From Saprospiraceae bacterium (GTDB lineage Bacteria; Bacteroidota; Bacteroidia; Chitinophagales; Saprospiraceae), in the NCBI GenBank assembly GCA_015490715.1, contig WFXH01000075.1, forward strand, positions 1 to 32,596: a stretch of DNA of 32,596 bases, in the 5' to 3' direction. Below are positions 13,490 through 23,908 of this stretch, piece by piece; position 1 is the stretch's first letter, and every line of letters begins with the position of its first letter. Made by a program: the position numbers and the translations under genes. A model generated the notes under the pieces. The model saw nothing but the letters and a program-made list of their open reading frames with translations, ran no database searches and was not told where the DNA came from.

Positions 13490-16400
13490 ATGAAAGGGAA
13501 GGATCTTGCCACATACTTGTCGCGATCTATACTTGTGCTCGACGGTGCCATGGGCACGATGATCCAATCGTATGGATTGGGTGAGGAGGACTATCGCGGC
13601 GAACGCTTTGTGGATTGGCCGGTGCCTCTCAAGGGCAACAACGACTTGCTCAATCTCACTCAGCCACGGATCATCTACGAGATCCATGAGGCCTACCTGC
13701 GTGCAGGTGCCGACATCATCGAGACCAATACGTTTAATGCCCAAGCTATTTCCCTATCGGACTATCAGATGGGGCAGCTCGCCTACGAAATCAACGTCGC
13801 TGCGGCACGTATTGCGCGCAAGGCTGCCGATGCAATCACCGAAGAGACGGGAAGAAAGCGCTTCGTAGCGGGCTCCATTGGCCCGACCAACAAAACGGCT
13901 TCGCTCTCGCCCGACGTGCAAAACCCCGGCTACCGCAATGTCGACTTTGACCAGCTCGTCCAAGCCTACGGAGAACAAATACGCGGTCTGGACGACGGAG
14001 GCGTCGATATATTTTTGGTGGAGACCATCTTTGACACGCTCAATGCGCGGGCGGCGTTGTACGCACTCCAACGGCACTTTCGCCGTACAGGCACGCGCAA
14101 ACCCGTGTGCGTCTCGCTCACCATTACGGACAAGAGCGGTCGAAATCTCACAGGTCAGACGCTGGAAGCCTTTGTCACCTCCGTCTCCCATGTGCCGCTG
14201 TTGGCTTTGGGGTTAAACTGTGCCCTTGGTGCGTCGGAAATGCGCCACCACATCGAGCGGTTATCGCGTCTTACAGAGGCCTACACACTATTGTACCCCA
14301 ATGCTGGCCTTCCCAACGCGCTTGGCGAATACGACGAGACCCCTAAAGAGATGGCTATCGTGTTGGAGGAGTATCTCCGTCAGGGGTGGCTCAACATCGT
14401 CGGTGGCTGCTGCGGAACTACTCCGCAACACATTGCGCTGTTTCGCGAGCTGGCAGACAAGTATCCCCCACGTGTGCCACCGCAACTGCCCAAGCGGACA
14501 ATGGTTGCGGGCCTCGAAAATCTCGTCATTGAGCCATCGATCAACTTTGTCAATATCGGCGAGCGCACCAATGTGGCGGGATCGCGCAAATTCGCCCGCC
14601 TCATACGCAACGACCAATTTGAAGAAGCCGTAGAAGTGGCGCGACACCAGGTAGAAAACGGTGCGCAAATCATCGACATCTGCATGGACGATGCCATGCT
14701 CGATGCTCCGGCTGCAATGGAAAAATACCTCCGCCTCCTCGCCTCCGAACCCGATATCGCACGCGTGCCCTTTATGATCGACAGCTCCGACTGGGAGGTC
14801 ATCGTCCGAGCACTCAAGAATATCCAGGGCAAACCCATCGTCAATTCTATCAGCCTCAAAGACGGCGAAGAGGCCTTCACGTCAAAGGCTCAAGAGCTCC
14901 AGCTGTACGGAGCAGCTGTAGTGGTCATGGCTTTCGACGAAGTGGGACAAGCCGATACGTTCGATCGCAAGGTTGAAATCTGCGAGCGCAGCTATCGATT
15001 GCTCACGGAGAAAATCGGCTTTTCGCCGTACGACATTATCTTCGATCCCAATGTGCTGGCGATTGGTACGGGCATGCGCGAACACGCGCGCTATGCCATC
15101 GATTTTATCGAAGCCACCCGTTGGATCAAACAGCACTTGCCCGGCGCCAAAGTATCGGGGGGCATAAGCAACTTGTCCTTTGCCTTTCGCGGCCACAACA
15201 AAATACGTCAGGCCATCCACGCCGCCTTCCTCTATCACGCCATACGGGCTGGTCTGGACATGGCCATCGTCAATCCGGCCCACCTCATGGTCTATGAAGA
15301 CATACCCAAAGAACTGCTGACGCTGGTCGAAGATCTCATCTTCGACCGCCATCCACAAGCTACGGAGCGCCTACTGGAGTATGCTCAAAGACACCAAGAT
15401 AAAAACACCTCTACAGCAAAATCCGCCCAATGGCGTGAAGAACCGCTCGATCGGCGCCTCGAATACGCCCTGGTGAGAGGTATATCCAACTATCTGGAGG
15501 AAGACCTTCAAGAGGCGCTCAAGGACTACCCCTCGGCCCTATCGATCATCGAAGGGCCGCTGATGCAGGGTATGAACCGCGTAGGGGAGCTCTTCGCCGA
15601 AGGGAAGATGTTTTTACCCCAGGTGGTCAAGAGCGCCCGCGTGATGAAAAAGGCCGTCGCCATCCTCTTGCCCACTCTCAAAGAAGAACAAAAACGCTCC
15701 AACTCCAATGGCAAGGCCGGTAAAATCCTGCTGGCTACCGTCAAGGGAGATGTCCACGATATCGGAAAGAACATCGTCAGCGTAGTGCTCTCCTGCAATA
15801 ACTACGAGGTCATCGACCTCGGCGTCATGGTGCCGTTAGAGGAAATCATCCGAACCGCTAAAGAGCAAGACGTCGACATCATTGGGCTCAGCGGCCTAAT
15901 CACCCCCAGCCTAAAGGAGATGAGCTATGTCGCCCGCGAAATGGATCGCCACCAGATGCAAACACCCTTATTGATTGGCGGGGCGACAACTTCCGAACTC
16001 CATACCGCCGTTAAAATCGCACCACTGTATTCTCAACCGGTCATTCACGTCAAAGACGCGCCTTCTGCCGTGCAAGTGGCCAATCAATTGTTGTCCAAAA
16101 ACAAAGAGCAATTTGTCGAGTCCATTCGCCAAAAATACGAGGGCATTCGACAGCGTTACCACCACCGCAGCCATCGCCAGGAGCTGCGTCCCCTTGCTGA
16201 AGCGCGCCGACATCGCTTCCCTTGGTCAGCAGAAGAAGCACAAATCACCAAGCCCTCTACCACAGGCGTCCAACACCTCGAGCGCATACCCATCCGCGAT
16301 ATCGTCCCGTTTATCGATTGGACCTTTTTCTTTTTGGCCTGGCAACTAAAGGGAAAGTTCCCAGATATACTTCAACATCCCGAAAAAGGAGAGCAAGCCC

Positions 16401-17134
16401 GCAAGCTCTATGCCGAAGCACAGGAGATGCTGGCCGAAATCGATCGATGTAACTGGCTGAAAGCCTCTGCCGCATTCGGCCTCTTCGAGGCCCAAAGTGA
16501 GGAGGAGGACGTCGTCATCGATACCGACGAAGGCGAAGTGGTCTTGCATTTTCTGCGCAACCAATCCCCTTCGCTCGAGTACAATCTCTGTCTGAGCGAC
16601 TACGTGGCTCCCGCCTCGAGCGGAGTGACCGACTACGTAGGCCTTTTTGCTGTCACGGCTGGGCTGGGCATTGAGCGTCAGATTACGGCCTTTGAGGAGA
16701 ACGGAGATCACTATAGGGCGATCCTGCTTAAGTTACTCGCCGACCGCCTGGCCGAAGCCTTGGCTGAAAAGCTCCACTACGAGATTCGCACACGACACTG
16801 GGGTTATGCTCCTAACGAACCGCTCGACATACAGCGCATGCATAAGGAGCAATTCCGCGGCATTCGCCCCGCAGCGGGCTATCCCGCTTGCCCAGACCAC
16901 TCGGAAAAACGCGTGATCTTTCGCGTCCTCCATGCCGATCAAATCGGCATGCACTTGACCGAAAGCTGTGCCATGTACCCAGCAGCATCGGTCAGCGGCT
17001 ACTATTTTGCCCATCCGCAATCAAAATACTTCCACGTAGGCAAAATCGGTCGCGACCAAGCCCAGCTCTATGCCCAAAAGAAGGGCATGACCATCGACGA
17101 ACTTCAACAATGGATACCGAATAATCTGATGTGA
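13490..17134 (+). CDS. metH: Cobalamin-dependent methionine synthase
   Basis: 1,214 residues from the ATG at 13490; a GTG two codons earlier (13484) is a less likely start. All four MetH modules are present. The homocysteine domain has the zinc ligands NCALG (about residue 243) and [10 protein letters not shown] (about 304). The methyl-tetrahydrofolate pterin domain begins at [13 protein letters not shown] (about 353). The B12 cap (about 655-745) is followed by the cobalamin domain with [11 protein letters not shown] (about 753), whose His replaces the lower axial ligand. The C-terminal activation domain carries [15 protein letters not shown] (about 1126), which binds SAM for reductive reactivation. 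It transfers the methyl group from methyl-tetrahydrofolate through cobalamin to homocysteine. It is controlled by the SAM-I riboswitch upstream. metF starts 1 bp after its stop. Confidence 0.97.
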   Translation: MKGKDLATYLSRSILVLDGAMGTMIQSYGLGEEDYRGERFVDWPVPLKGNNDLLNLTQPRIIYEIHEAYLRAGADIIETNTFNAQAISLSDYQMGQLAYEINVAAARIARKAADAITEETGRKRFVAGSIGPTNKTASLSPDVQNPGYRNVDFDQLVQAYGEQIRGLDDGGVDIFLVETIFDTLNARAALYALQRHFRRTGTRKPVCVSLTITDKSGRNLTGQTLEAFVTSVSHVPLLALGLNCALGASEMRHHIERLSRLTEAYTLLYPNAGLPNALGEYDETPKEMAIVLEEYLRQGWLNIVGGCCGTTPQHIALFRELADKYPPRVPPQLPKRTMVAGLENLVIEPSINFVNIGERTNVAGSRKFARLIRNDQFEEAVEVARHQVENGAQIIDICMDDAMLDAPAAMEKYLRLLASEPDIARVPFMIDSSDWEVIVRALKNIQGKPIVNSISLKDGEEAFTSKAQELQLYGAAVVVMAFDEVGQADTFDRKVEICERSYRLLTEKIGFSPYDIIFDPNVLAIGTGMREHARYAIDFIEATRWIKQHLPGAKVSGGISNLSFAFRGHNKIRQAIHAAFLYHAIRAGLDMAIVNPAHLMVYEDIPKELLTLVEDLIFDRHPQATERLLEYAQRHQDKNTSTAKSAQWREEPLDRRLEYALVRGISNYLEEDLQEALKDYPSALSIIEGPLMQGMNRVGELFAEGKMFLPQVVKSARVMKKAVAILLPTLKEEQKRSNSNGKAGKILLATVKGDVHDIGKNIVSVVLSCNNYEVIDLGVMVPLEEIIRTAKEQDVDIIGLSGLITPSLKEMSYVAREMDRHQMQTPLLIGGATTSELHTAVKIAPLYSQPVIHVKDAPSAVQVANQLLSKNKEQFVESIRQKYEGIRQRYHHRSHRQELRPLAEARRHRFPWSAEEAQITKPSTTGVQHLERIPIRDIVPFIDWTFFFLAWQLKGKFPDILQHPEKGEQARKLYAEAQEMLAEIDRCNWLKASAAFGLFEAQSEEEDVVIDTDEGEVVLHFLRNQSPSLEYNLCLSDYVAPASSGVTDYVGLFAVTAGLGIERQITAFEENGDHYRAILLKLLADRLAEALAEKLHYEIRTRHWGYAPNEPLDIQRMHKEQFRGIRPAAGYPACPDHSEKRVIFRVLHADQIGMHLTESCAMYPAASVSGYYFAHPQSKYFHVGKIGRDQAQLYAQKKGMTIDELQQWIPNNLM

Positions 17135-17135
17135 C

Positions 17136-18128
17136 ATGCGACAAAAAATCGTTCTCAATCATTTGCCAAAGAGCTATAAATTGACAGAAAAGCTCGCCTC
17201 TGCCGAGACGACCTTGCTCTCGCTGGAAATCATGCCGCCCCGAGTGGGACAGCAATTCGACGCCCTGCTGCAGCAGCTGATGCCCATACTGGAGTTTCAA
17301 CCCTCGTTTATCAACGTCACCTACCATCAACAAGAAAAGATCTACCGCGAAAAACCCGACGGCACGATCGAAAAAATCGTATTGCGAAAACGCCCCGGCA
17401 CCGTAGGCATCTCCGCAGCCCTCAAATACAAGACAGGTGTCGAAGTGGTCCCTCATCTCATCTGCGGTGGCTTTACCAAAGAGGAAACCGAATCGGCACT
17501 GTTTGACCTGCACTACTTAGACATCAAAAACGTCATGCTCCTGAGAGGCGATCCACCCCCCGGCAACAAACATTTTATACCCGAACCCAACGGACACAAA
17601 TATGCCGTCGACCTCGTCCGGCAAGTGGCCAACATGAACCGAGGCATCTACCTCGATCACTCCTTACTCGACCCTCAACCGACCGACTTCTGTATCGGCG
17701 TAGCCGGCTATCCCGAAAAGCACTACGAAGCCCCCAACATGACTGTCGATCTCCAAAACCTCAAGGCCAAAGTCGATGCCGGCGCGCACTACATCGTCAC
17801 GCAGATGTTTTTCGACAACCGTTATTTCTTCGAGTTTGAAAAGAAGTGCAGAGATATCGGTATTCGCGTGCCCATCATCCCCGGCATCAAACCCATCTCG
17901 CGAAAAAAACAACTCAAAACCATCCCGAAGACCTTCCACGTAAGCCTACCCGAAGAGCTCACCACCGAACTCCTCAAGGCCAAAGACGATAGTCATGCCT
18001 ACGAAATCGGCATCGAATGGGCCATCCACCAGTCTAAAGAGCTCAAACGAGCCGGCGTGCCCATGTTGCACTACTACACCATGGGTCGGATGCAAAACAT
18101 CTTTCGCATCCTCAGCGAGGTGTTTTGA
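17136..18128 (+). CDS. metF: Methylenetetrahydrofolate reductase
   Basis: 330 residues, slightly longer than the roughly 300 typical of MetF. The family N-terminal strand appears as LLSLEIMPPR (FEFFPP-like). Then come FINVTYHQ, the folate/FAD region GVEVVPHLICGG, YLDIKNVMLLRGDPPP (the LRGD signature), and IGVAGYPEKHYEAPN, then AHYIVTQMFFDNRYFFEF and VPIIPGIKPI. It reduces methylene-tetrahydrofolate to methyl-tetrahydrofolate with FAD and NAD(P)H, producing the methyl donor for the MetH enzyme encoded immediately upstream. The 1-bp gap implies co-transcription under the same riboswitch. The end lies only 16 bp from the convergent giant surface-protein gene, with no terminator visible. Confidence 0.96.
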   Translation: MRQKIVLNHLPKSYKLTEKLASAETTLLSLEIMPPRVGQQFDALLQQLMPILEFQPSFINVTYHQQEKIYREKPDGTIEKIVLRKRPGTVGISAALKYKTGVEVVPHLICGGFTKEETESALFDLHYLDIKNVMLLRGDPPPGNKHFIPEPNGHKYAVDLVRQVANMNRGIYLDHSLLDPQPTDFCIGVAGYPEKHYEAPNMTVDLQNLKAKVDAGAHYIVTQMFFDNRYFFEFEKKCRDIGIRVPIIPGIKPISRKKQLKTIPKTFHVSLPEELTTELLKAKDDSHAYEIGIEWAIHQSKELKRAGVPMLHYYTMGRMQNIFRILSEVF

Positions 18129-18144
18129 CCAACCACCTTTCAGC

Positions 18145-21100
18145 CTACTCGATTAGCACCATTTTACCCGTGTGATGGAATTCCGCTCCGATGAGCTCGT
18201 ATATGTACGTACCCGTATGCGGCAATTCGCCGTGAGCAATCCGTATCTCGCCGTAGCCCTCGTGGAAAAATCCTCGCTTGTGGTAGACAATTTGTCCCGT
18301 ATGATTCCTAATGACCAGCTGTATCTGTTGTGCCTCAGGCAAGTAAAACCCGATGACTGTCGATTCGGACCACGGATTGGGCCTCGGTGCATACACCACT
18401 GCATGGGAGGGAGTATGTGAACGGCCGTTTTTGTGTATAAAACGCAACACGAGCTTTTCGTCCTCATCAGCCGAATAGGCTTCGGGCGCAATGATCCGAT
18501 TGGTCAAGCCAAAGGCCTTTTCGATCGAAGTCGAACGCTTAGCACGTACGACCAATTCGAAGAGAGTGTTGTCAAACACTCGATTGTTGGCCACCCATAC
18601 AAAGGCGAAGATGCCGTCTTGGAGCTCTTCAAGGTTGAAATGCTCCAATGTCATACCGATTTCGGTGTTGGGAACGACACGTACGATTTCGATTTCATCG
18701 GTATTAAACTCCATTGTGGCTTGCATACCTTCGAGCTCGTGGATACGTCGAGCCTGCACACGCACGCGTACCGTTTGGCCCGGCTGCAACGTTTCATCCT
18801 CTATGAGGAGCTCGCGCTGCGACACATACCTCGGCGAGACACGGCGGAAGCGGTAATCTCCATTGACATCCCCAACTTTTATACCGACAAAGGCAAGATC
18901 GACATCTCCTTCAAAAGGATCTAAATCATAGGTCTCGGGGAAGGGTCTCAAGAAGGGATCTCTTGGATCAATGAAATTGTAGTTTTTCGGAACAAACCGC
19001 CAGGAGGTGTTTTTTCGAAATTTACGAATCTTGCCGAGGATCAATTTGCGCAGTTCCCCCATATCGGCTACCGAGATATCTTCGGATCGATTGACATCTG
19101 CTGCGATGAGGACATAGGGATTGTCGAGCGGACGAATACCGAGCAGATGCTTTTGGATGGCGATTAAATCTTTGGTGCTTATACCGTAGAGGTACCCCTT
19201 TGTACTGTGAGGCCGCACCCTGTAGCTCCCACCAAATGGTATGTCGTCAAAGCGGAAGCGACCATCCATGTCGGTCTGTACCATCAGGCCTTTGGAGCGA
19301 TCGAGATAGACGTCTACCCCCGGTACCCTTTCCCCTGAATACGTGCGTATGCTGCCGACAATAGTGCCCTTGAGCGGACTCGGACACAGGCTCTTGTTGT
19401 CTTGCACGTCAACGGTAACCACACATTTGGAAGTATTGCCATTGACCAAATCGGTGACCCACATTTCTATGGTGCGCAAGCCTACACTATCGCAGTTGAA
19501 AATGCGCAAGGTATCGGTAGTATCCGCGCTAAAGCTCAACGCCACGGGATATCCACAGGGATGACTGCTCCCCATGTCGATGTCGGTGGGGCGCGCTTTG
19601 ACCCATACCGTATCGGGAATGCCATTGCCGTCCGAATCCGCTGAGTCGAGCTCATACACCACACCCGACATGCAATAGGCCGTCGGTGCCTTGCAGTTGC
19701 GGAGTTCGAATGTGTAGCTACAATCGGCCGTGTTGCCGCATTTGTCTTCTACGACCCAGCGTATGCGATGCGTATCTGCTGGTACGACGACGGTAGCCGT
19801 GTTGCCCGTACCAGTGATATCGATCGTGCCGTCATTGTTTAAATCGATGAAATACTGCCAAAACAGCGCATCCGAAGGAGTACAATCATCGGTCGCTGTA
19901 GCACTCAACACGAAGGTGTCGGGTGCACAGTTGGCATTGTAAGTGCACTTCATCGTATCGGTACAAGGCGAGGTTATGACGGGGGCCACCGTATTGATGA
20001 GTTTGAGCACCTGGGTGTGCGTCCACTGGGCATAACTTCCACCGGCCGTCTGGCACCAGTCGATGACCGTCCATGTGCGAAGTATTTTCACGCACGCATC
20101 GATGGCCAGTACATTGTACAAGGTGTCATCGCTAAAGCTCATGCCTACCAACCGACAGGCATTGTCGGGCACCTTAGGCAGCGCACTGGAGTCGGGCAAG
20201 ACATCGGGATCCAAAAGCGCCGTATTGCAACTGTCGACCAGGGTGTAATCTTTCGGCCAAACTATGCTGTCGGCCGTCAGCTCGTGAAAATCACGAAACA
20301 CAATGGTCTGCGTACACGAGTTGCTGTTGCCCTGCGCATCGGTGACGATAAAGGTGCGTACCAAAGTGCCCTCTCCACACTGATTTATGTTGGAAGTGTC
20401 GATCTCCTCCACAATAGTGAGCGGACAATTGTCGTAAGCCAATCCGTCGATAGGCGGACCACCAAAAAACACCGAATCGACATCGATGACTATAGTATCG
20501 CGCAGGGAATCATGTGCAGCGAGCTTGCCAAAGACATTGAGATTAGTGGGATCCCAGCTGTACCGACAGTCGACGGTGATATCGGGTGGACATTGCACCA
20601 AGGGAGCCACCTTATCCTGTACCTCCACCGTGACCATGCAGGTGCCGCTATTGCCACTCAGGTCGACGACCCTAAAATTGACCATCACCTCGGTGCCCAC
20701 ATCGGCACAGCAAAACACGACCTCTGGACCCCATACCGGTGGGTTGGGTCCACCACAACTGTCTGCGCCCATGCGCTGCACCTCCATATAGTCGATGCCG
20801 CACTCGTCAAAGCTTCCTTGGTCCACCTCTTGGGCTTTGAGAGTAGCCATGCCCATACCGTTGAGGGAGACGACGATGCGCGATTTACACACGGCGACGG
20901 GAGGTGTCTGATCACGCACCGTGGCTGTGATGGTATCCCTCGTGACATTGTAACACGAGTCAAACACCTCATAGACGATGTCGTGCGTGCCTACGGGAAG
21001 ACGCGCCAGGCCACCATTGGTCGACAACACGCCACCGGGATAGTGGATGCGGATACCGGCGACCCCATTGCACGCATCCGCTACCGTCGCTGCAGGTAGC

Positions 21101-23550
21101 CATACATTGGCCTCACAGGAATATCGCCCCGTCATCGCCGACAACGTGCGCGGGAATACCTCCAGCGAAGGCCCGAGTGTATCGACAATGGTGATGCGCT
21201 GCACATGCTGGATGATGCGGTGCGTATCGCAGAAAAATTCAAACACCTTCCAAATGCGTATCCACTCCTTGCGACACGGTAAGAATACCACCTGCATGTC
21301 TTCATAGTTGGTGTTCATATTGCAATACACCGGAGGAAAGGGATACAATGGCAAGGTGTCCAAATGAGGCACACCGAGCACATCGGGCCCAGGCAATGCA
21401 CCGGGGACCTCGGCACAATCCAGCACCGTATCGCGCGGAAAGACGATTTGATTGGGATTGATTTTCTTGATGTAAATCGTGCGCATGCAAGTATCGAGGC
21501 CGACATTGCCGCTGCTGTCGACCGCCACCCACTTTTGCACGACCTTTTTAATGATCGAGTCTGTGGCATTGCACGCAACGGGCATGATTTGCTCATCGAC
21601 CAACACCGGCCGCGCCGTGCTGCAATTATCCGATACCACGGGCGGAGATACGTCTAAGGGCTGATAACAAAACAGCGTGTCGTCAAAGCACGAATCAATC
21701 CGCGGAGGCATCTTATCCTCGACAAGGACCTTGCCCCAGCACTTGTTGCCGTTTTGTTCGAGTATTAAAGTGTAGTACAAGGTCTTACCGACATGGGTTC
21801 GCCCCATTTTATTGTTGGGTACAAGGGCCCCCGTTTCATCGCGGAGCACAATAGAAAAGGCCGAATTGCAAAATCCATTCGTCGTATCCCCTGCATAGAC
21901 CATGTACGGCTCTAAGACGACCATACAATCCTCATCTAAAGAGACATTAATATCCTTGCAGGCCACATCAGGGGCAGGAACCAATTGGACGAGAATGTTG
22001 GATTGACAAGTAGAAGTATTGCCCGAACAATCTTCGACCTGCCAGGTGATAATATTGTTGCCCGCTTCGACCATAAAGGTGGCAGTAGTGTCGGTCTCCA
22101 TCAGCGGTGTGGGACTGACGACCGTCACCGTCAAGCTATCGCTGTTGCAGTTGTCGGTAGCAAGGGGTTTGCGCACCTTGACAACGGTATCGCAACCCAT
22201 GTGCAACAACACCGTCGTGTCCATACAATGCAATATAGGAGCTACCGTGTCTTGGACGCGCGGAAAGACATACTGAATGGCGTAATTGATATTGCCGGCA
22301 GCATCAATAGCCCGTATGATGCGCCGACGCACAGGATGATACGGACACGCCTGCAGACGCAAACTATCGGTACAATCGCGACAACTCGCCGCATCGCCAC
22401 GCAGATCCGTCTTTGGCAATACATCTAAAAGGGTGAGCGTAGAAGGGTTGGTGCGACTGATGGAAAAGATGCGACCTCGATCCGACTGAAACCCCATCAA
22501 TTGATTACCTATGAAAAACATGCCCGAAAATTCGTCGGTCATCAATCCCGTACTGCCCACATAACCGTTGGAGACATTGGCCGCATCACCAGGGATACAC
22601 GACCCAATAGCCGTCGCAAGATCAATGCCGATCAATGCATTCTCCACCCCCATGAAGGCATACAAGCTGTCGCCGTCAGGGGTGGCTGCCCAATCTTGAA
22701 AGCCCCCCGATGGAAAGCTGATCAAGCCGCGCAAGAAACTGTCCACCCTCATTTTAAACAACAACAAAAAAGGCACACAGGACGGATCGAGCAAGAGGGG
22801 CTTGTACAACGGCGTAAATCCCGAAGCCAACCCACAGGGACTGCCCACATAAATCCTCCCTAAGTGTAACTGCAAATCTAAGACAGTATCCCTAGCCGTG
22901 TCGATGACCGTGCTGACAGCTACGAAGTAAAAGGTATCCTTTGCTACATCACCGACGTGCACCGATACGACACTGATCCCCACCGTATCGCCCGGAGGTA
23001 ACACGGGCTGAGGTGGCGGCGGGATTGTGTCCATAACGAAAATCTGCCCCGTACGAGGCTCCACCTCAGCAAAGTACACGACCGGTGGACTATCGACCAC
23101 AAAGAAGTCCGTGCGCTGCCCAGGCTCTGTCCATAACCCGTAAATGTGACATCCCGTCGTATCTTCGCAGTAATACCCTATGCCATTGATGCCGTTGAGA
23201 TTGGTCACCGCCAGGGTATCCTCACCGTTGAGCATGCCGTTGTGTTGGGAGAGTACATAGGGCACATCAGGCATATCTTGCGGCCCATAGACCAAAAATG
23301 CACTGCCGTTGCAGTCAAAGGTACCACCCACAATCTCCGGGGCATTGCTCACCACGGGATTGGAGCAATTATCGCTGACCGGCGGAAATCCAGACGGCAA
23401 CGGCCCCTGACAATATGCCGAATCGCACATCGGCAAAGTCTCAAAGATCGGAGGTATGCGATCCGGACTACACTGCGCCTGCAGCTGCAAACTATACCAC
23501 CAACCACACAATACCATCGAAGCAATGGCGACAGACTTTTTCATATCCAT
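18145..23550 (-). CDS. Giant T9SS-exported modular surface protein A (HYR-type, dockerin-like, cohesin-like)
   Basis: 1,801 residues. A signal peptide (MKKSVAIASMVLCGWWY..., cleavage after LQAQ) is followed by a lumenal region of about 400 residues with propeller-like strands (DWAATPDGDSLYAFMG). HYR-type repeats begin about 435 (VQDTVAPILHC). A Cys-rich module at about 527-1390 is colinear with one in the neighbouring giant protein. Then come a carboxypeptidase-regulatory-like domain (about 1395-1455), a dockerin-like segment (about 1455-1503, AADVNRSEDISVADM), and a cohesin-like beta domain (about 1580-1680, LQPGQTVRVRVQARR). A T9SS type A sorting domain (about 1727-1801, PNPWSESTVIGFYLPEAQQ) ends the chain. 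The start is ATG 23550 or 23544. It is probably anchored on or released from the cell surface; an adhesive or matrix role is inferred. Confidence 0.9.
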   Translation of the reverse strand: MDMKKSVAIASMVLCGWWYSLQLQAQCSPDRIPPIFETLPMCDSAYCQGPLPSGFPPVSDNCSNPVVSNAPEIVGGTFDCNGSAFLVYGPQDMPDVPYVLSQHNGMLNGEDTLAVTNLNGINGIGYYCEDTTGCHIYGLWTEPGQRTDFFVVDSPPVVYFAEVEPRTGQIFVMDTIPPPPQPVLPPGDTVGISVVSVHVGDVAKDTFYFVAVSTVIDTARDTVLDLQLHLGRIYVGSPCGLASGFTPLYKPLLLDPSCVPFLLLFKMRVDSFLRGLISFPSGGFQDWAATPDGDSLYAFMGVENALIGIDLATAIGSCIPGDAANVSNGYVGSTGLMTDEFSGMFFIGNQLMGFQSDRGRIFSISRTNPSTLTLLDVLPKTDLRGDAASCRDCTDSLRLQACPYHPVRRRIIRAIDAAGNINYAIQYVFPRVQDTVAPILHCMDTTVLLHMGCDTVVKVRKPLATDNCNSDSLTVTVVSPTPLMETDTTATFMVEAGNNIITWQVEDCSGNTSTCQSNILVQLVPAPDVACKDINVSLDEDCMVVLEPYMVYAGDTTNGFCNSAFSIVLRDETGALVPNNKMGRTHVGKTLYYTLILEQNGNKCWGKVLVEDKMPPRIDSCFDDTLFCYQPLDVSPPVVSDNCSTARPVLVDEQIMPVACNATDSIIKKVVQKWVAVDSSGNVGLDTCMRTIYIKKINPNQIVFPRDTVLDCAEVPGALPGPDVLGVPHLDTLPLYPFPPVYCNMNTNYEDMQVVFLPCRKEWIRIWKVFEFFCDTHRIIQHVQRITIVDTLGPSLEVFPRTLSAMTGRYSCEANVWLPAATVADACNGVAGIRIHYPGGVLSTNGGLARLPVGTHDIVYEVFDSCYNVTRDTITATVRDQTPPVAVCKSRIVVSLNGMGMATLKAQEVDQGSFDECGIDYMEVQRMGADSCGGPNPPVWGPEVVFCCADVGTEVMVNFRVVDLSGNSGTCMVTVEVQDKVAPLVQCPPDITVDCRYSWDPTNLNVFGKLAAHDSLRDTIVIDVDSVFFGGPPIDGLAYDNCPLTIVEEIDTSNINQCGEGTLVRTFIVTDAQGNSNSCTQTIVFRDFHELTADSIVWPKDYTLVDSCNTALLDPDVLPDSSALPKVPDNACRLVGMSFSDDTLYNVLAIDACVKILRTWTVIDWCQTAGGSYAQWTHTQVLKLINTVAPVITSPCTDTMKCTYNANCAPDTFVLSATATDDCTPSDALFWQYFIDLNNDGTIDITGTGNTATVVVPADTHRIRWVVEDKCGNTADCSYTFELRNCKAPTAYCMSGVVYELDSADSDGNGIPDTVWVKARPTDIDMGSSHPCGYPVALSFSADTTDTLRIFNCDSVGLRTIEMWVTDLVNGNTSKCVVTVDVQDNKSLCPSPLKGTIVGSIRTYSGERVPGVDVYLDRSKGLMVQTDMDGRFRFDDIPFGGSYRVRPHSTKGYLYGISTKDLIAIQKHLLGIRPLDNPYVLIAADVNRSEDISVADMGELRKLILGKIRKFRKNTSWRFVPKNYNFIDPRDPFLRPFPETYDLDPFEGDVDLAFVGIKVGDVNGDYRFRRVSPRYVSQRELLIEDETLQPGQTVRVRVQARRIHELEGMQATMEFNTDEIEIVRVVPNTEIGMTLEHFNLEELQDGIFAFVWVANNRVFDNTLFELVVRAKRSTSIEKAFGLTNRIIAPEAYSADEDEKLVLRFIHKNGRSHTPSHAVVYAPRPNPWSESTVIGFYLPEAQQIQLVIRNHTGQIVYHKRGFFHEGYGEIRIAHGELPHTGTYIYELIGAEFHHTGKMVLIE

Positions 23551-23615
23551 GAGGATTTGCGTTTTTACTCCTTTGTCGCACCATCGCTTCGCCTAAGGAG
23601 AGGGGTACTGCGGCA

Positions 23616-23668
23616 CAAACTTACATATTATGATTTTTTGAAATTTGTTTGTACCTGGTGCAAAGGTA
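23616..23668 (-). promoter_or_regulatory. Two candidate -7 elements for surface protein A
   Basis: On the minus strand two exact TAnnTTTG boxes lie 45 bp apart: TAAGTTTG (plus-strand 23616-23623) and TACCTTTG (plus-strand 23661-23668). Leaders would be about 65 and 110 nt. Neither has a TTG at the standard distance. Confidence 0.5.
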
Positions 23669-23843
23669 CGTACACATTATGAATTTTTTTAATATAAAAT
23701 TGTAGGTAGTTACCCCCACACGGCCTCTCGGGCACTTCCTACGACATTTGATATCACCAAAAGGATGAAATTTGCATTTATTGGGTGAAACATTGTACCG
23801 TGGGAGTGGTTGTGGGGTACTATTTGACCTCTACATCAGATAT
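23669..23843. other. Intergenic region between the two giant surface-protein genes
   Basis: No gene is seen. An imperfect inverted repeat TACCCCCACA (23711-23720) / TGTGGGGTA (23811-23819) brackets about 90 nt. A 17-mer shared with 3299-3315 begins at 23832. Confidence 0.4.
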
Positions 23844-23876
23844 AAAAAAACAGTCCATCCCTCCTGCGGGATGGAC
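23844..23876 (-). terminator. Intrinsic terminator of giant surface protein B
   Basis: On the minus strand GTCCATCCC-(6-nt loop)-GGGATGGAC forms a perfect 9-bp stem (plus-strand 23853-23861 and 23868-23876). It is followed by TG and seven T (plus-strand A run 23844-23850). It sits about 30 bp after the stop of the upstream giant gene. Confidence 0.85.
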
Positions 23877-23908
23877 CGCGTGAAAACGAAATCGCCTTCT
23901 GCACAATT

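Noticed and set aside
18129-18144. Expected bidirectional terminator between metF and surface protein A
   Set aside because: The gap is only 16 bp and contains no hairpin; convergent transcripts may simply overlap.
20017-21099. Long plus-strand open frame (360 codons)
   Set aside because: Antisense to giant protein A. The low stop density follows from the codon use of the real gene; the translation is rich in Arg/His without domains. The same applies to 27905-29179 opposite protein B.
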